Source: Marivita sp041725935
GTDB taxonomy: Bacteria; Pseudomonadota; Alphaproteobacteria; Rhodobacterales; Rhodobacteraceae
Direction: 5' to 3'
Assembly (NCBI GenBank): GCA_041725935.1
Contig: JBGRQD010000003.1
Span: 291,734-355,733, forward strand
DNA: 64,000 nt
Shown here: positions 1 to 7,659 of the stretch, in pieces
Position numbering within the stretch: position 1 is the first letter of the stretch
Layout: the number at the start of each line of letters is the position of its first letter
Translations under genes and position numbers: made by a program
The notes under the pieces: generated by a model
The model's database searches: none
Told to the model about the DNA's origin: nothing
The model's input: the letters and a program-made list of their open reading frames with translations, nothing else

Positions 1-1152
1 GTCTGCCAAACGGGCCTGCTGCCGCGCACACACGGCTCTGCCCTGTTCACCCGTGGTGAAACGCAAGGTCTTGTCGTGACCACGTTGGGCACCGGCGACG
101 ATGAGCAGATCATCGATGCGCTGCACGGCAACTACCGCTCGAACTTCCTGCTACACTACAACTTCCCGCCGTACTCGGTTGGCGAAGCGGGTCGCGTTGG
201 CCCTCCGGGACGGCGTGAGATTGGTCACGGCAAACTTGCATGGCGCGCGCTTCAGGCGGTTCTGCCTGCGGCGACGGATTTCCCGTACACCGTGCGTGTC
301 GTGTCCGAGATCACGGAATCCAACGGCTCGTCCTCGATGGCGTCGGTCTGCGGTGGCTCCCTGTCGATGATGGATGCGGGCGTTCCGCTCAAATCTGCGG
401 TGGCCGGTGTCGCAATGGGCCTGATCCTCGAAGAGGATGGATCGTATGCGGTTCTGACCGACATCCTGGGTGACGAAGATCACCTTGGCGACATGGACTT
501 CAAGGTGGCCGGCACGGAAAACGGCATCACGTCGCTGCAGATGGACATCAAGATCGCAGGCATCACGCCCGAGATCATGAAGAAGGCCCTTGCGCAAGCC
601 AAGGAAGGCCGTCTGCATATCCTCGGCGAGATGTCGAAGGCACTGACCGGTGCCGCTGAATTCAGCGTTCACGCGCCGCGCATCGAGACCATGCAGATCC
701 CGACCGACAAGATCCGTGAAGTGATCGGCTCGGGCGGTAAGGTCATCCGCGAGATCGTGGAAGTCTCGGGTGCCAAGGTCGACATCAACGATGAAGGCAT
801 CATCAAGATCGCCAGCCCGAACGGCGAAGCCATCAAGACGGCCTATGACATGATCTACTCGATCGTGGCAGAGCCGGAAGAGGGCCAGGTCTACAAGGGC
901 AAGGTCGTGAAGATCGTCGATTTCGGCGCCTTCGTGAACTTCTTCGGCAAGCGAGATGGCCTGGTGCACGTGTCCCAGATCGAGAACCGTCGCTTGAACC
1001 ATCCGTCGGATGTGCTCAAGGAAGGTCAGGAAGTCTATGTCAAGCTTCTGGGCTTTGACGACCGTGGCAAGGTGCGCCTTGCAATGAAGATGGTTGATCA
1101 AACGACTGGCGAAGAAGTCGAGCCGGAGAAAAAGACCGAAGACGCCGAATAA
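1..1152 (+). CDS. pnp: Polyribonucleotide nucleotidyltransferase (PNPase), 3' part only
   Basis: The reading frame is open from the first base of the window, so the gene starts outside it; 383 C-terminal residues of a protein that is normally about 700 long are present. The frame begins with the second RNase PH domain (LLPRTHGSALFTRGETQ, then a GGSLSMMDAGVP stretch). It continues into a KH domain with the GSGGKVIREI RNA-binding loop and ends with an S1 domain (YKGKVVKIVDFGAFVNF) and an acidic tail. PNPase is the phosphorolytic 3'-5' exoribonuclease that degrades mRNA and binds the degradosome. It stands alone here, followed by an intrinsic terminator 22 bases after the stop. rpsO, the usual upstream partner, would lie outside the window. 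Confidence 0.97.
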   Translation, partial: VCQTGLLPRTHGSALFTRGETQGLVVTTLGTGDDEQIIDALHGNYRSNFLLHYNFPPYSVGEAGRVGPPGRREIGHGKLAWRALQAVLPAATDFPYTVRVVSEITESNGSSSMASVCGGSLSMMDAGVPLKSAVAGVAMGLILEEDGSYAVLTDILGDEDHLGDMDFKVAGTENGITSLQMDIKIAGITPEIMKKALAQAKEGRLHILGEMSKALTGAAEFSVHAPRIETMQIPTDKIREVIGSGGKVIREIVEVSGAKVDINDEGIIKIASPNGEAIKTAYDMIYSIVAEPEEGQVYKGKVVKIVDFGAFVNFFGKRDGLVHVSQIENRRLNHPSDVLKEGQEVYVKLLGFDDRGKVRLAMKMVDQTTGEEVEPEKKTEDAE

Positions 1153-1173
1153 TCGGCTGATCAGGTTACGTTT

Positions 1174-1203
1174 GAAAGGCGTCCCGACCGGGGCGCCTTT
1201 TTT
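1174..1203 (+). terminator. Intrinsic terminator of pnp
   Basis: A 9-bp stem (AGGCGTCCC at 1177-1185 against GGGGCGCCT at 1190-1198, one G-U pair in RNA) with loop GACC is followed directly by a run of T. It lies 22 bases after the pnp stop codon and before the next plus-strand gene. Confidence 0.85.
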
Positions 1204-1231
1204 CGTTGCGGCTTTGTGCTAGGCTCCGGAC

Positions 1232-1771
1232 ATGCGGATGATAACTCTGATCTTTGCAGCAATGCTGGCGGGGCAGGCGATGGCGGACGTGGTTTTTGAC
1301 GACTTTTCCGGTGATGCCGGGACACGATGGGATTACGTCGCGGACCGCGTGATGGGCGGTGTGTCTTCGGGCCGGGCCGAGATCAACGGAGCTGGACCCG
1401 ATGCGCAAATCCGACTGATGGGGACTGTGAGCACCGACAACAATGGCGGCTTCATTCAGGTCAGGCGCAGGTTCTCCGATCCGTGGCCAAGTTCCGCGCA
1501 AGGGCTTCAATTGCAGGTGCGCGGCAATGACGAGACCTATTTCGTCTTTCTCAAGACGCCCAACTTGTCACGGGTCTGGTATTCCTACCGGGCGTCCTTT
1601 GTTGCCGCCGAGGGCTGGCGGACCATCAAGCTGCCGTTTCAGGACTTCATGGCCTCGCATGACGGGATGCCGCAATCCTTCGATCCGTCACAGGTGAACA
1701 GCCTTGCCATCGTCGCCTATGGCGCGGATTACGAAGCGGATGTGACGGTGGGCCGGATCACGCTCTATTGA
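1232..1771 (+). CDS. CIA30-domain exported protein
   Basis: The 179-residue protein starts with a short signal peptide (hydrophobic residues 4-16, probable cut after AMA at about residue 18). The rest matches the CIA30 fold (complex I intermediate-associated protein 30 / NDUFAF1), a galactose-binding-like beta sandwich. Recognisable parts are VVFDDFSGD, WDYVADRVMGGVSSGR and the C-terminal DVTVGRITLY. In mitochondria CIA30 is a complex I assembly factor; bacterial single-domain versions are exported and their role is not established, so no function in complex I is claimed. The gene is monocistronic between the pnp terminator and a convergent minus-strand unit. Confidence 0.8.
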   Translation: MRMITLIFAAMLAGQAMADVVFDDFSGDAGTRWDYVADRVMGGVSSGRAEINGAGPDAQIRLMGTVSTDNNGGFIQVRRRFSDPWPSSAQGLQLQVRGNDETYFVFLKTPNLSRVWYSYRASFVAAEGWRTIKLPFQDFMASHDGMPQSFDPSQVNSLAIVAYGADYEADVTVGRITLY

Positions 1772-1797
1772 GGCAAAGGCAGACGCAGTGCCGCCAC

Positions 1798-1825
1798 AAA
1801 AAAAGACCCCGGATCAAATCCGGGG
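1798..1825 (-). terminator. Intrinsic terminator facing leftwards
   Basis: A perfect 8-bp stem (CCCCGGAT at 1807-1814, loop CAA, ATCCGGGG at 1818-1825) is flanked on the plus strand by seven A (1798-1804). This gives a stem followed by U7 on minus-strand RNA. It could end the response-regulator transcript (stop at 1943) and also the putative FNR-driven small RNA described separately. Confidence 0.8.
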
Positions 1826-1880
1826 CCAGGTCCAACAGGGAGGTGCATATGATGACCCGCATATGCGACGGGAACCGTTA
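1798..1880 (-). ncRNA. Putative FNR-controlled small RNA
   Basis: A candidate RNA of about 80 nt on the minus strand. A perfect FNR box is centred at 1921.5, and a start 41.5 bases downstream would fall at about 1880; a weak -10-like TTTATC lies at 1893-1888. The transcript would end at the intrinsic terminator at 1798-1825. In between lies an unpaired-looking CACCTCCC (1845-1838), complementary to Shine-Dalgarno sequences. Anaerobically induced small RNAs of this layout are known (FnrS in Escherichia coli, PcrZ in Rhodobacter sphaeroides), but no sequence similarity to either is claimed. The alternative is a short peptide gene or the 3' UTR of the response-regulator gene. Confidence 0.4.
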
Positions 1881-1914
1881 GGCTCCAGATAAAAGATGTG
1901 CATCGCATGTTTCT

Positions 1915-1928
1915 TTGATCTGGATCAA
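1915..1928 (-). promoter_or_regulatory. FNR/FnrL-type binding site
   Basis: TTGATCTGGATCAA is a perfect match to the FNR consensus TTGAT-N4-ATCAA. It lies just beyond the stop of the response-regulator gene, between two convergent genes, so neither annotated neighbour can be its target from a promoter position. Reading leftwards it sits where a class II FNR site would be for a start near 1880. Confidence 0.7.
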
Positions 1929-1942
1929 AATAGACTAAGGTC

Positions 1943-2629
1943 TCATGACACAAGGCGATAACCACCTGACTCTGTGACCAGCAAACGCGCGTTGGAGGGA
2001 TCTGGTTCAATTTTCTGTCGCAGGCGGTAGATGTGAGTTTCCAGCGTGTGCGTCGTGACGCCGGCATTGTAGCCCCAGACCTCATGCAGAAGCGTGTCGC
2101 GGGCGACCACACCATCGGTCGAGCGATAGAGGAACTTGAGGATGTTGGTCTCTTTTTCGGTCAGGCGAATTTTCTTGTCGTCTTCCGTCATCAGGAGCTT
2201 CATCGAAGGTTTGAACGTATACGGCCCAAGCGTGAACACCGCGTCTTCGGATTGCTCATGCTGGCGCAGCTGTGCGCGGATGCGGGCCAGAAGCACCGGG
2301 AACTTGAAGGGCTTTGTCACGTAATCATTGGCACCCGCATCGAGGCCCAGGATCGTGTCCGCGTCCGAATCGTGGCCGGTCAGCATCAGGATCGGAGCCT
2401 TGACCCCCTGCTTGCGCATCAGGCGGCACAGCTCTCGGCCATCGGTGTCGGGAAGGCCGACATCAAGGATGATGAGATCATAAAGCTGTTCCTTCGCGCG
2501 CCCCATCGCGGCGGTTCCGCAATCGGCTTCGAACACTTCGAAGTCTTCGGTCATCACAAGCTGTTCGGCCAACGCCTCGCGCAGATCGTCGTCGTCGTCG
2601 ACCAGAAGGATATTCTTGAGCTGTGCCAT
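1943..2629 (-). CDS. OmpR/PhoB-family response regulator
   Basis: The 228 residues hold an N-terminal receiver domain and a C-terminal winged-helix DNA-binding domain. The receiver has the acidic cluster VDDDDD at 10-15, phospho-acceptor Asp56 in LILDVGLPDTDG, a Thr in MLTGHD and Lys in TKPFK. The effector domain ends with THTLETHIYRLRQKIEP and ESGGYRLVS. No histidine kinase is adjacent, so it is an orphan regulator. Alphaproteobacteria carry several such regulators (for example CenR and PetR), but I cannot tell which this is. It is divergent from ribA, with 159 bases between the two starts. Confidence 0.9.
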   Translation of the reverse strand: MAQLKNILLVDDDDDLREALAEQLVMTEDFEVFEADCGTAAMGRAKEQLYDLIILDVGLPDTDGRELCRLMRKQGVKAPILMLTGHDSDADTILGLDAGANDYVTKPFKFPVLLARIRAQLRQHEQSEDAVFTLGPYTFKPSMKLLMTEDDKKIRLTEKETNILKFLYRSTDGVVARDTLLHEVWGYNAGVTTHTLETHIYRLRQKIEPDPSNARLLVTESGGYRLVS

Positions 2630-2788
2630 CGTGTTGTCTCTCCGTCGGTTTCAAGACAGATGGTCAAGACGTTGCACGTGGACAAGAATTGCTGCAAGTG
2701 TTTCACGGCCTCGTGTATGCAGGGGCCAATTGTTACATAAATAGGGGTCTTTTGTTGCAATCGGCCTCTCTGGAACGCGTTGGATTTC

Positions 2789-3877
2789 ATGACACTTGCG
2801 CCTGACATCACCGATCTGCTGGCCCGTGCGCGGTCGGATCTGCGCATGGGCGTGCCGATCGTGCTGGGCGGTGTGCAGGGTCTTCTGGTGCTGGCGGTCG
2901 AATCCCTGGGCGTCGAACGGCTGGCGGATGTGATCGCTCTGGGCGCTGAGGCCGATCTGGTGTTGACGGGGCGCAGGGCCGCAACGCTCAAGGCGCGGGC
3001 CTATGATGGCGATGTTGCGCGGGTCGCTCTGCCCAAAGACGCGACCCTGCGCTGGGTCCAGGCGGTCGCGGATCCCGCCGATGATCTGTCGCATCCCATG
3101 AAGGGTCCGCTGGTCACGCGCCGCGAAGGCGATCCGACGCTGCACCGTCTGGCGGTCACCCTTGCCAAGTCGGCCCGCCTTTTGCCCGCGGTGATCGTGG
3201 CGCCACTGCCCGACGCGCGGGCATTCGCGGCGGAGCATGCGCTGACTCGGATCGATCCCGTTGCCGCCGCGCCGAGGCTCGGGGCGTCGGTGGTCTTTGA
3301 CAGCGTCGTCTCGGCCCGGGTGCCGCTGAGCGCCGCGCAGAACGCGCGGTTGCATGTGTTTCGCCCCGAGGACGGATCGGAAGAGCATTACGCCATCGAG
3401 ATCGGCCGCCCGGATCGCGCCAAGCCCGTGCTGGCGCGCCTGCATTCCGCCTGTTTCACCGGGGATCTGCTGGGAAGCCTGAAATGCGACTGTGGCCCGC
3501 AACTGAATGGTGCCCTGGCGGCGATGGGGGCTTCGGGCGAGGGCGTTCTGCTCTATCTCAACCAGGAAGGGCGCGGCATCGGTCTGGCCAACAAGATGCG
3601 CGCCTACGCGTTGCAGGATCAGGGCTTTGACACGGTCGAGGCCAATCACCGCCTCGGATTCGAAGATGATGAGCGTGATTTCCGCATCGGGGCCGAATTG
3701 TTGCGCAAGCTGGGGTTTGGCGCGGTGCGGCTGATGACCAACAACCCCGCAAAGATCACGATGATGGAAAAGCACGGCATCACCGTTTCCGAACGCGTGC
3801 CGCTGAAGGTAGGCGAGAACCCGCACAACACCGGGTATCTGGCCACAAAGGCCCGCAAGTCCGGGCATCTGCTGTGA
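2789..3877 (+). CDS. ribA: GTP cyclohydrolase II (riboflavin biosynthesis)
   Basis: This enzyme opens GTP to the pyrimidine precursor of riboflavin. The C-terminal 200 residues are a canonical GTP cyclohydrolase II domain. It shows zinc ligands in ACFTGDLLGSLKCDCGPQL, the catalytic stretch YLNQEGRGIGL, and RLMTNNPAKI near the end. The N-terminal 150 residues correspond to a degenerate RibB-like region, as in many alphaproteobacterial RibA proteins. ATG at 2789 is chosen; an in-frame TTG lies at 2780, and neither has a strong ribosome-binding site. Its stop overlaps the start of the L,D-transpeptidase gene (GTGA), so the two are translationally coupled. No FMN riboswitch is visible upstream. 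Confidence 0.92.
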   Translation: MTLAPDITDLLARARSDLRMGVPIVLGGVQGLLVLAVESLGVERLADVIALGAEADLVLTGRRAATLKARAYDGDVARVALPKDATLRWVQAVADPADDLSHPMKGPLVTRREGDPTLHRLAVTLAKSARLLPAVIVAPLPDARAFAAEHALTRIDPVAAAPRLGASVVFDSVVSARVPLSAAQNARLHVFRPEDGSEEHYAIEIGRPDRAKPVLARLHSACFTGDLLGSLKCDCGPQLNGALAAMGASGEGVLLYLNQEGRGIGLANKMRAYALQDQGFDTVEANHRLGFEDDERDFRIGAELLRKLGFGAVRLMTNNPAKITMMEKHGITVSERVPLKVGENPHNTGYLATKARKSGHLL

Positions 3878-4380
3878 CACGGTCCGACATGGTCCTGACG
3901 CGGCAGGGCCTGCGCTTCATGGGGCGGATGTGGCCCTGTAGCATCGGCAAAGGCGGCGTCCGCGCCGACAAGCGCGAGGGGGATGGTGCAACGCCCGTCG
4001 GTGTGCACCGGATCGTCGGTCTGCTCTATCGGCCCGACCGCTTGGCGCGGCCGACCGATTGGGCGGTGCCCATTCGGCCCGGTGACCTGTGGTCCGACGA
4101 TCCGACCCACGAGGATTACAACCTCATGGTCCGCGCGCCTTATCCCCACAGCCATGAGGCGCTGCGCCGGGGCGATCGGCTCTATGATCTCGTGCTGCTG
4201 ACGGACTGGAACTGGCCGCGCGCGAAAAAGGGCCGGGGATCGGCGATCTTTCTGCACCGCTGGCGCAGGCCCGGCTATCCCACTGAAGGCTGCGTCGCGT
4301 TTCGCCCCGATCACCTGCTGCGGATCGCGCAATTGATCCGCTACGAAACCCGTCTGATCGTGCCCGCATCTTTGATCTGA
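3874..4380 (+). CDS. L,D-transpeptidase (YkuD) family protein
   Basis: A 168-residue protein with the YkuD catalytic region FLHRWRRPGYPTEGCVAF, containing the His and the nucleophilic Cys. Such enzymes make 3-3 peptidoglycan cross-links or attach proteins to peptidoglycan. There is no obvious signal peptide, which is typical of this short DUF-like subgroup found next to ribA in Rhodobacteraceae and leaves its site of action uncertain. The start is GTG at 3874, overlapping the ribA stop by four bases. The following gene starts 24 bases downstream, so the four genes to 5774 probably form one operon. Confidence 0.82.
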   Translation: MTRSDMVLTRQGLRFMGRMWPCSIGKGGVRADKREGDGATPVGVHRIVGLLYRPDRLARPTDWAVPIRPGDLWSDDPTHEDYNLMVRAPYPHSHEALRRGDRLYDLVLLTDWNWPRAKKGRGSAIFLHRWRRPGYPTEGCVAFRPDHLLRIAQLIRYETRLIVPASLI

Positions 4381-4404
4381 GTCGCGGCACATTACATCTG
4401 ACTG

Positions 4405-4986
4405 ATGACCGTACAGGACCGCCTTTTCAACTGCACACTCTGCGCAGACCGCTTTGCCGCCACTGCCACCCGTCACAGGCCGAAACCGGTGGTCTGGTTT
4501 CGCCCCGGCGCGCGGCTCATGATCTGTTCTCAGGCGCCGGGGATGCGCGCCCATACCAGCCGCATTCCGTTCGATGACCCTTCGGGCGACCGGCTGCGCG
4601 ACTGGCTGGGGCTGGATCGGGACGCGTTCTACGATCAGACCCGCGTGGCGATCGTGCCCATGGGCTTCTGCTTTCCGGGCTATGACGCGACAGGGTCCGA
4701 CCTGCCACCTCCCGCGATCTGTCGCCAGACCTGGCATTCCGACGTGCTGGATCATGTCGGTGATGTCCCGCTCAAGCTGGTCGTCGGCGGCTATGCGCAA
4801 AAGTATCACTTGGGCACCAAGGCTGGTGTGACGGAGAGTGTGCGCAACTGGCGCGATCATTGGCCGGGCGTTCTGCCCTTGCCGCATCCAAGCTGGCGCA
4901 ATACCGCTTGGCTGAAGAAAAACCCGTGGTTCGAGGCCGAGGTCTTGCCCGCGTTGCGCACGCGAGTGCAGGAGGTGATGGCATGA
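4405..4986 (+). CDS. Uracil-DNA glycosylase family protein
   Basis: The 193 residues match the COG1573-like uracil-DNA glycosylase superfamily. CSQAPGMRAH near residue 40 corresponds to the GxAPG motif of families 4/5, and LPLPHPSWRN near residue 155 to the HPS motif. The N-terminal NCTLC and further cysteines (GFCFPGY, AICRQTW) could ligate an iron-sulfur cluster, as in family 4, but I cannot confirm four ligands. The polar residue that activates water in family 4 is not obvious, so substrate and activity remain open. The stop overlaps the next start (ATGA). Confidence 0.72.
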   Translation: MTVQDRLFNCTLCADRFAATATRHRPKPVVWFRPGARLMICSQAPGMRAHTSRIPFDDPSGDRLRDWLGLDRDAFYDQTRVAIVPMGFCFPGYDATGSDLPPPAICRQTWHSDVLDHVGDVPLKLVVGGYAQKYHLGTKAGVTESVRNWRDHWPGVLPLPHPSWRNTAWLKKNPWFEAEVLPALRTRVQEVMA

Positions 4987-5774
4987 CTTTGGAAACTTCG
5001 CTGGATCACGCACATGCCGCGATGGAGGCGGCACCCGACGCCGATGCGCCGCGTCTGCGGTTCTATGACCGGCTGGCCGAGGCGGAACTGTTCCTGATGC
5101 TTGCGCGCGAGGCAGAGGGCGATCAGGCAGAGCCCGAGCTGTTCGATCTGGGCGATGCCCGCTTCGTGTTGGTCTTCGACACCGAGGACCGGCTGAGCGG
5201 CTTTGCCGGGCGCGCCGTGCCCTACGCCGCGCTGTCCGGCCGGTCCGTTGTGGGCATGCTGGCTGGGCAGGGCATCGGCATCGCGCTGAACCCCGAGGTG
5301 GCACCGTCGTCGATCCTTTTGCCGTCGGAGGCCGTGGATTGGCTGGCCGAGACCGTCGCGCAAGGCCCGTCAGAGGCCGAAGCACGCCCGGAGGAGTTTC
5401 GCGCGCCCGGTGGCCTGCCCGACGGGTTGCTGGAGGCGATCGACGCCAAGCTGCGCACCGCCACCGGTCTGGCCCGGCGCGGGTATCTGGCCGAGGTGAA
5501 GTATGATACCGGCGTGCGCGGGCACCTGATCGGATTCACGGGTGCTGTGCCGGGAGCTGAAGGCGCCCTGGCGCGGGCCATTCAGGAGGCGCTGGTGTTC
5601 TCGGGGCTGGAGGCGGCGGCGCTCGACGTGGTGTTTCTGCGGGACAGCGATCCGGTGACAGCCCAGCTTGCCCGTGTCGGGCTGCGGTTCGATCTGCCCG
5701 AGCCTGAGCGACCTGTTCGGGTGGAGCGGCTGGCTCCGGGTGCTGATCCGGCGAAACCGCCGATTCTGCGTTGA
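4983..5774 (+). CDS. SseB-family protein
   Basis: A 263-residue acidic cytoplasmic protein. The N-terminal 130 residues match the SseB N-terminal domain, including RFYDRLAEAELFLML, VFDTEDRLSGFAGR, AYAAL-like and GIALNPE elements; the C-terminal part resembles the SseB C-terminal domain. Its molecular function is unknown. The frame is open further upstream (to 4860), but the ATG at 4983 overlaps the stop of the preceding gene as ATGA and gives the usual family start MTLETSLDHA. It is the last gene of the ribA run and is followed by two hairpins. Confidence 0.75.
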   Translation: MTLETSLDHAHAAMEAAPDADAPRLRFYDRLAEAELFLMLAREAEGDQAEPELFDLGDARFVLVFDTEDRLSGFAGRAVPYAALSGRSVVGMLAGQGIGIALNPEVAPSSILLPSEAVDWLAETVAQGPSEAEARPEEFRAPGGLPDGLLEAIDAKLRTATGLARRGYLAEVKYDTGVRGHLIGFTGAVPGAEGALARAIQEALVFSGLEAAALDVVFLRDSDPVTAQLARVGLRFDLPEPERPVRVERLAPGADPAKPPILR

Positions 5775-5777
5775 GTG

Positions 5778-5820
5778 AAGTCCGTTGACGGATTTCGCAA
5801 AACTGATTGATCAGTTTTGC
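5778..5820. repeat. Tandem hairpins with TTGA loops between convergent genes
   Basis: Two stem-loops follow each other. AAGTCCG-TTGA-CGGATTT lies at 5778-5795, seven pairs with one G-U. GCAAAACTGA-TTGA-TCAGTTTTGC lies at 5797-5820, ten perfect pairs. The second arm reaches the last codons of the minus-strand P1-peptidase gene. They probably end transcription from both sides, though neither has a clean T run. A similar but longer hairpin series occurs at 40304-40394. Confidence 0.6.
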
Positions 5821-6818
5821 CCGCGCTCCTGTCGAAAGGTTGGCAGGGCGTCCCCGTCGCTCGGCGTGGCTTCCCAGACCGCGCGCGCAATGGCACGGGC
5901 CATGCAGACCGCCGCGTAGTGGCCCAGCATCGGCATCACCTCCACTGACGGCGGACCGCGCCGCGCGGTGCTTGAGGCAAAGATCAGATCGCCGTCATAA
6001 GGCGTGTGCGACGGCACCAGCGCGCGGGCAAACCCGTCATGCGCTGCGGTCGCCAGCCGCTTGCAGGCCGCCTTGTCGAGTGTGGAATCTGTTGCAACGA
6101 TACCGATGGTCGTGTTGCCATGCTGCGCCATCGCGGCGGCTTTGCGGCTTGGGCGCAACGGTTGAAGGGCCTTTGCTGTGTCAGGCCCAAGCCCGCCGAA
6201 CTCCTCCCCGATTTCAAAAGGGGCGGCCCAGAAATGCGTGCCGGATGGTGTTGTCGCGCTTCCCAACGCGTTGACCACCACCAGTGCGCCGATTGTGGTG
6301 CCATCGGGCAACACCAGGGACGCAGAGCCAAGCCCGCCTTTGAATTGCGCCTCGGTCGCGCCGGTGCCCGCACCGATGGTGCCAAGGGTGAAGTCGTGGC
6401 GGGCTTGCGCCAGCGCCTCCCGGCCAAGCGCGGGATAGGGGTTTTGTGACCAGCCCTTGTCGCCATTGTTCAGCAGATCGAAGATGATCGCGGCGGGCAC
6501 GATGGGCACGCGGGCAGAATGGATCTGAAACCCGCGCCCCTGTTCGGCCAGCGCATCCATCACGCCCTGTGCCGCGGCCAGACCAAAGGCCGATCCGCCC
6601 GAGAGCACGATGGCATCGACGCCGGGAACGGTCTTGTCCGGCTCCAGCAGGTCTGTATCGCGCGTGCCTGGCGCGCCGCCCATCACGGCATAGCCGGTGG
6701 TCATGGGACCGTCTTCGGACAAAAGGACAGTGCTGCCGGATTTAAGCCGGTCGTCCTGCGCGTTGCCAACCGCAAGGCCCGCGACATCCGTGATCAGGTT
6801 GCGGGGACCGGGTGTCAT
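5811..6818 (-). CDS. P1-family (S58) N-terminal-nucleophile peptidase
   Basis: The 335 residues match the DmpA/BapA/NylC superfamily of self-cleaving amide hydrolases. The family shows as NLITDVAGLAVGNAQD at the N-terminus, VLSGGSAFGLAAAQGVMDAL, and VVNALGSATTPSG around the expected Gly-Ser autocleavage point. After cleavage the new N-terminal Ser or Thr acts as nucleophile. Members remove N-terminal D-, L- or beta-amino acids from short peptides, or hydrolyse omega-amino-acid oligomers (NylC). It lies downstream of a peptide ABC importer, an aldehyde dehydrogenase and an SDR on the same strand, separated from them by a hairpin repeat. A role in the same catabolic route is therefore plausible but not shown. 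Confidence 0.85.
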   Translation of the reverse strand: MTPGPRNLITDVAGLAVGNAQDDRLKSGSTVLLSEDGPMTTGYAVMGGAPGTRDTDLLEPDKTVPGVDAIVLSGGSAFGLAAAQGVMDALAEQGRGFQIHSARVPIVPAAIIFDLLNNGDKGWSQNPYPALGREALAQARHDFTLGTIGAGTGATEAQFKGGLGSASLVLPDGTTIGALVVVNALGSATTPSGTHFWAAPFEIGEEFGGLGPDTAKALQPLRPSRKAAAMAQHGNTTIGIVATDSTLDKAACKRLATAAHDGFARALVPSHTPYDGDLIFASSTARRGPPSVEVMPMLGHYAAVCMARAIARAVWEATPSDGDALPTFRQERGQN

Positions 6819-6834
6819 TCCAGCGTCCCGCCTT

Positions 6835-6895
6835 TTGTCGCGCCGGAGTGAGGGGCCAGCCCCTCACACTCCCCGCGGTATTTTTGAACCAGAGA
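6835..6895. repeat. REP-like intergenic hairpin element
   Basis: GTGAGGGGC (6848-6856) and GCCCCTCAC (6859-6867) form a nine-pair arm with loop CA. A GGAG/CTCC extension is possible, and the element is followed by a CCCCGCGGTATTTTTGAACC tract. It fills the 85-base gap between the SDR and P1-peptidase genes. From memory, similar GC-rich hairpins followed by a GTATTTTTGAACCA-like tract are common between genes in Rhodobacteraceae genomes. A count across the genome would be needed to confirm that it is a repeat. Confidence 0.5.
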
Positions 6896-6903
6896 AGACC
6901 GGA

Positions 6904-7644
6904 TCATATGCAGCGGCCCCCGTCCACTTCCATGCAGACGCCGGTGATCATGCTGGCCTCGTCCGAGCAAAGAAAGGCGGCGGCATTGCCAAGGTCTTCG
7001 GGTTGGGAAAAGCGGCCCAGCGGGATTGTGGACAGGAACTTGGCACGGATCTCTGGCGTGTCCTCACCCATGAAGCTTTTGAGCAGCGGCGTTTCGCCTG
7101 CCACCGGGTTGAGTGCATTCACGCGGATGCCGTCGGGGGCGAGTTCGACCGCCATGGTGCGCGTTGCTGTGATCATCCAGCCCTTGGAGGCGTTGTACCA
7201 GTTGAGGCGCGGGCGCGGTGACACCCCGGCGGTGGAGGCGATGTTGAGGATGTTTCCTGACCTGCGGTGCTTGAAATGTGGGACAAGGCTGCGGGCGCTG
7301 AGATAGACGGATTTGCAGTTCACGGCGAAGACGCGGTCGAAATCGTCTTCGGTGATGTCTTCCATCGGGGCGGGGAGATGGGTAATGCCCGCGTTATTGA
7401 CCATGATATCGACATGGCCCATCTCGCGGATCGCCGTTTCGATCATGTCGGCCACCTGATCGCCGTTCGACACATCGGCGGTGTGGGCGTGGCCGTTGAT
7501 CTCTGAAGCAATTGCTTGGGCGGCGGCGGTGTTCAGATCGACCACCATCACGGTCGCGCCTTCGGCGGCGAATTTGCGCGCGATGCCTGCGCCAAAGCCG
7601 GATGCCGCTCCGGTGACGATGGCGGTTTTGCCGTTGAGCCTCAT
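6904..7644 (-). CDS. SDR-family NAD(P)-dependent oxidoreductase
   Basis: The 246 residues form a classical short-chain dehydrogenase. They carry TGAASGFGAG at 11-20 for dinucleotide binding, Asp36 after MVV (suggesting NAD preference), NNAG near residue 83, and active-site Tyr150 and Lys154 in YNASK with Ser137 in IASTAG. The C-terminus GVCMEVDGGRCI is that of a glucose/ribitol-type SDR. The substrate is unknown. It is 15 bases downstream of the aldehyde dehydrogenase gene and is probably transcribed with the ABC transporter genes. Confidence 0.9.
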   Translation of the reverse strand: MRLNGKTAIVTGAASGFGAGIARKFAAEGATVMVVDLNTAAAQAIASEINGHAHTADVSNGDQVADMIETAIREMGHVDIMVNNAGITHLPAPMEDITEDDFDRVFAVNCKSVYLSARSLVPHFKHRRSGNILNIASTAGVSPRPRLNWYNASKGWMITATRTMAVELAPDGIRVNALNPVAGETPLLKSFMGEDTPEIRAKFLSTIPLGRFSQPEDLGNAAAFLCSDEASMITGVCMEVDGGRCI

Positions 7645-7659
7645 GTTTTTCCTCCCGGT

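Noticed and set aside
151..1101. Long minus-strand frame (316 codons) opposite pnp
   Set aside because: It mirrors the codon structure of the conserved PNPase gene, has no ribosome-binding site and no recognisable protein features.
1838..1880. Ten-codon plus-strand frame with a good Shine-Dalgarno sequence (MMTRICDGNR)
   Set aside because: No downstream plus-strand gene to regulate. The same sequence read on the other strand gives the anti-Shine-Dalgarno part of a candidate small RNA, which fits the FNR box better.
1765..1911. Minus-strand frame of about 47 codons after the FNR box
   Set aside because: It is translated straight through the intrinsic terminator stem and its start would lie upstream of the predicted transcript start, so it is unlikely to be a real peptide gene.
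2630..2788. Possible FMN riboswitch in front of ribA
   Set aside because: The region is only 159 bases and shared with a divergent promoter; no FMN-element core sequences or the needed helices were found.
2651..5385. Minus-strand frames of 409 and 579 codons opposite ribA to the UDG-family gene
   Set aside because: GC-rich shadow frames of well-supported plus-strand genes; Arg/Pro/His-rich composition and no family motifs.
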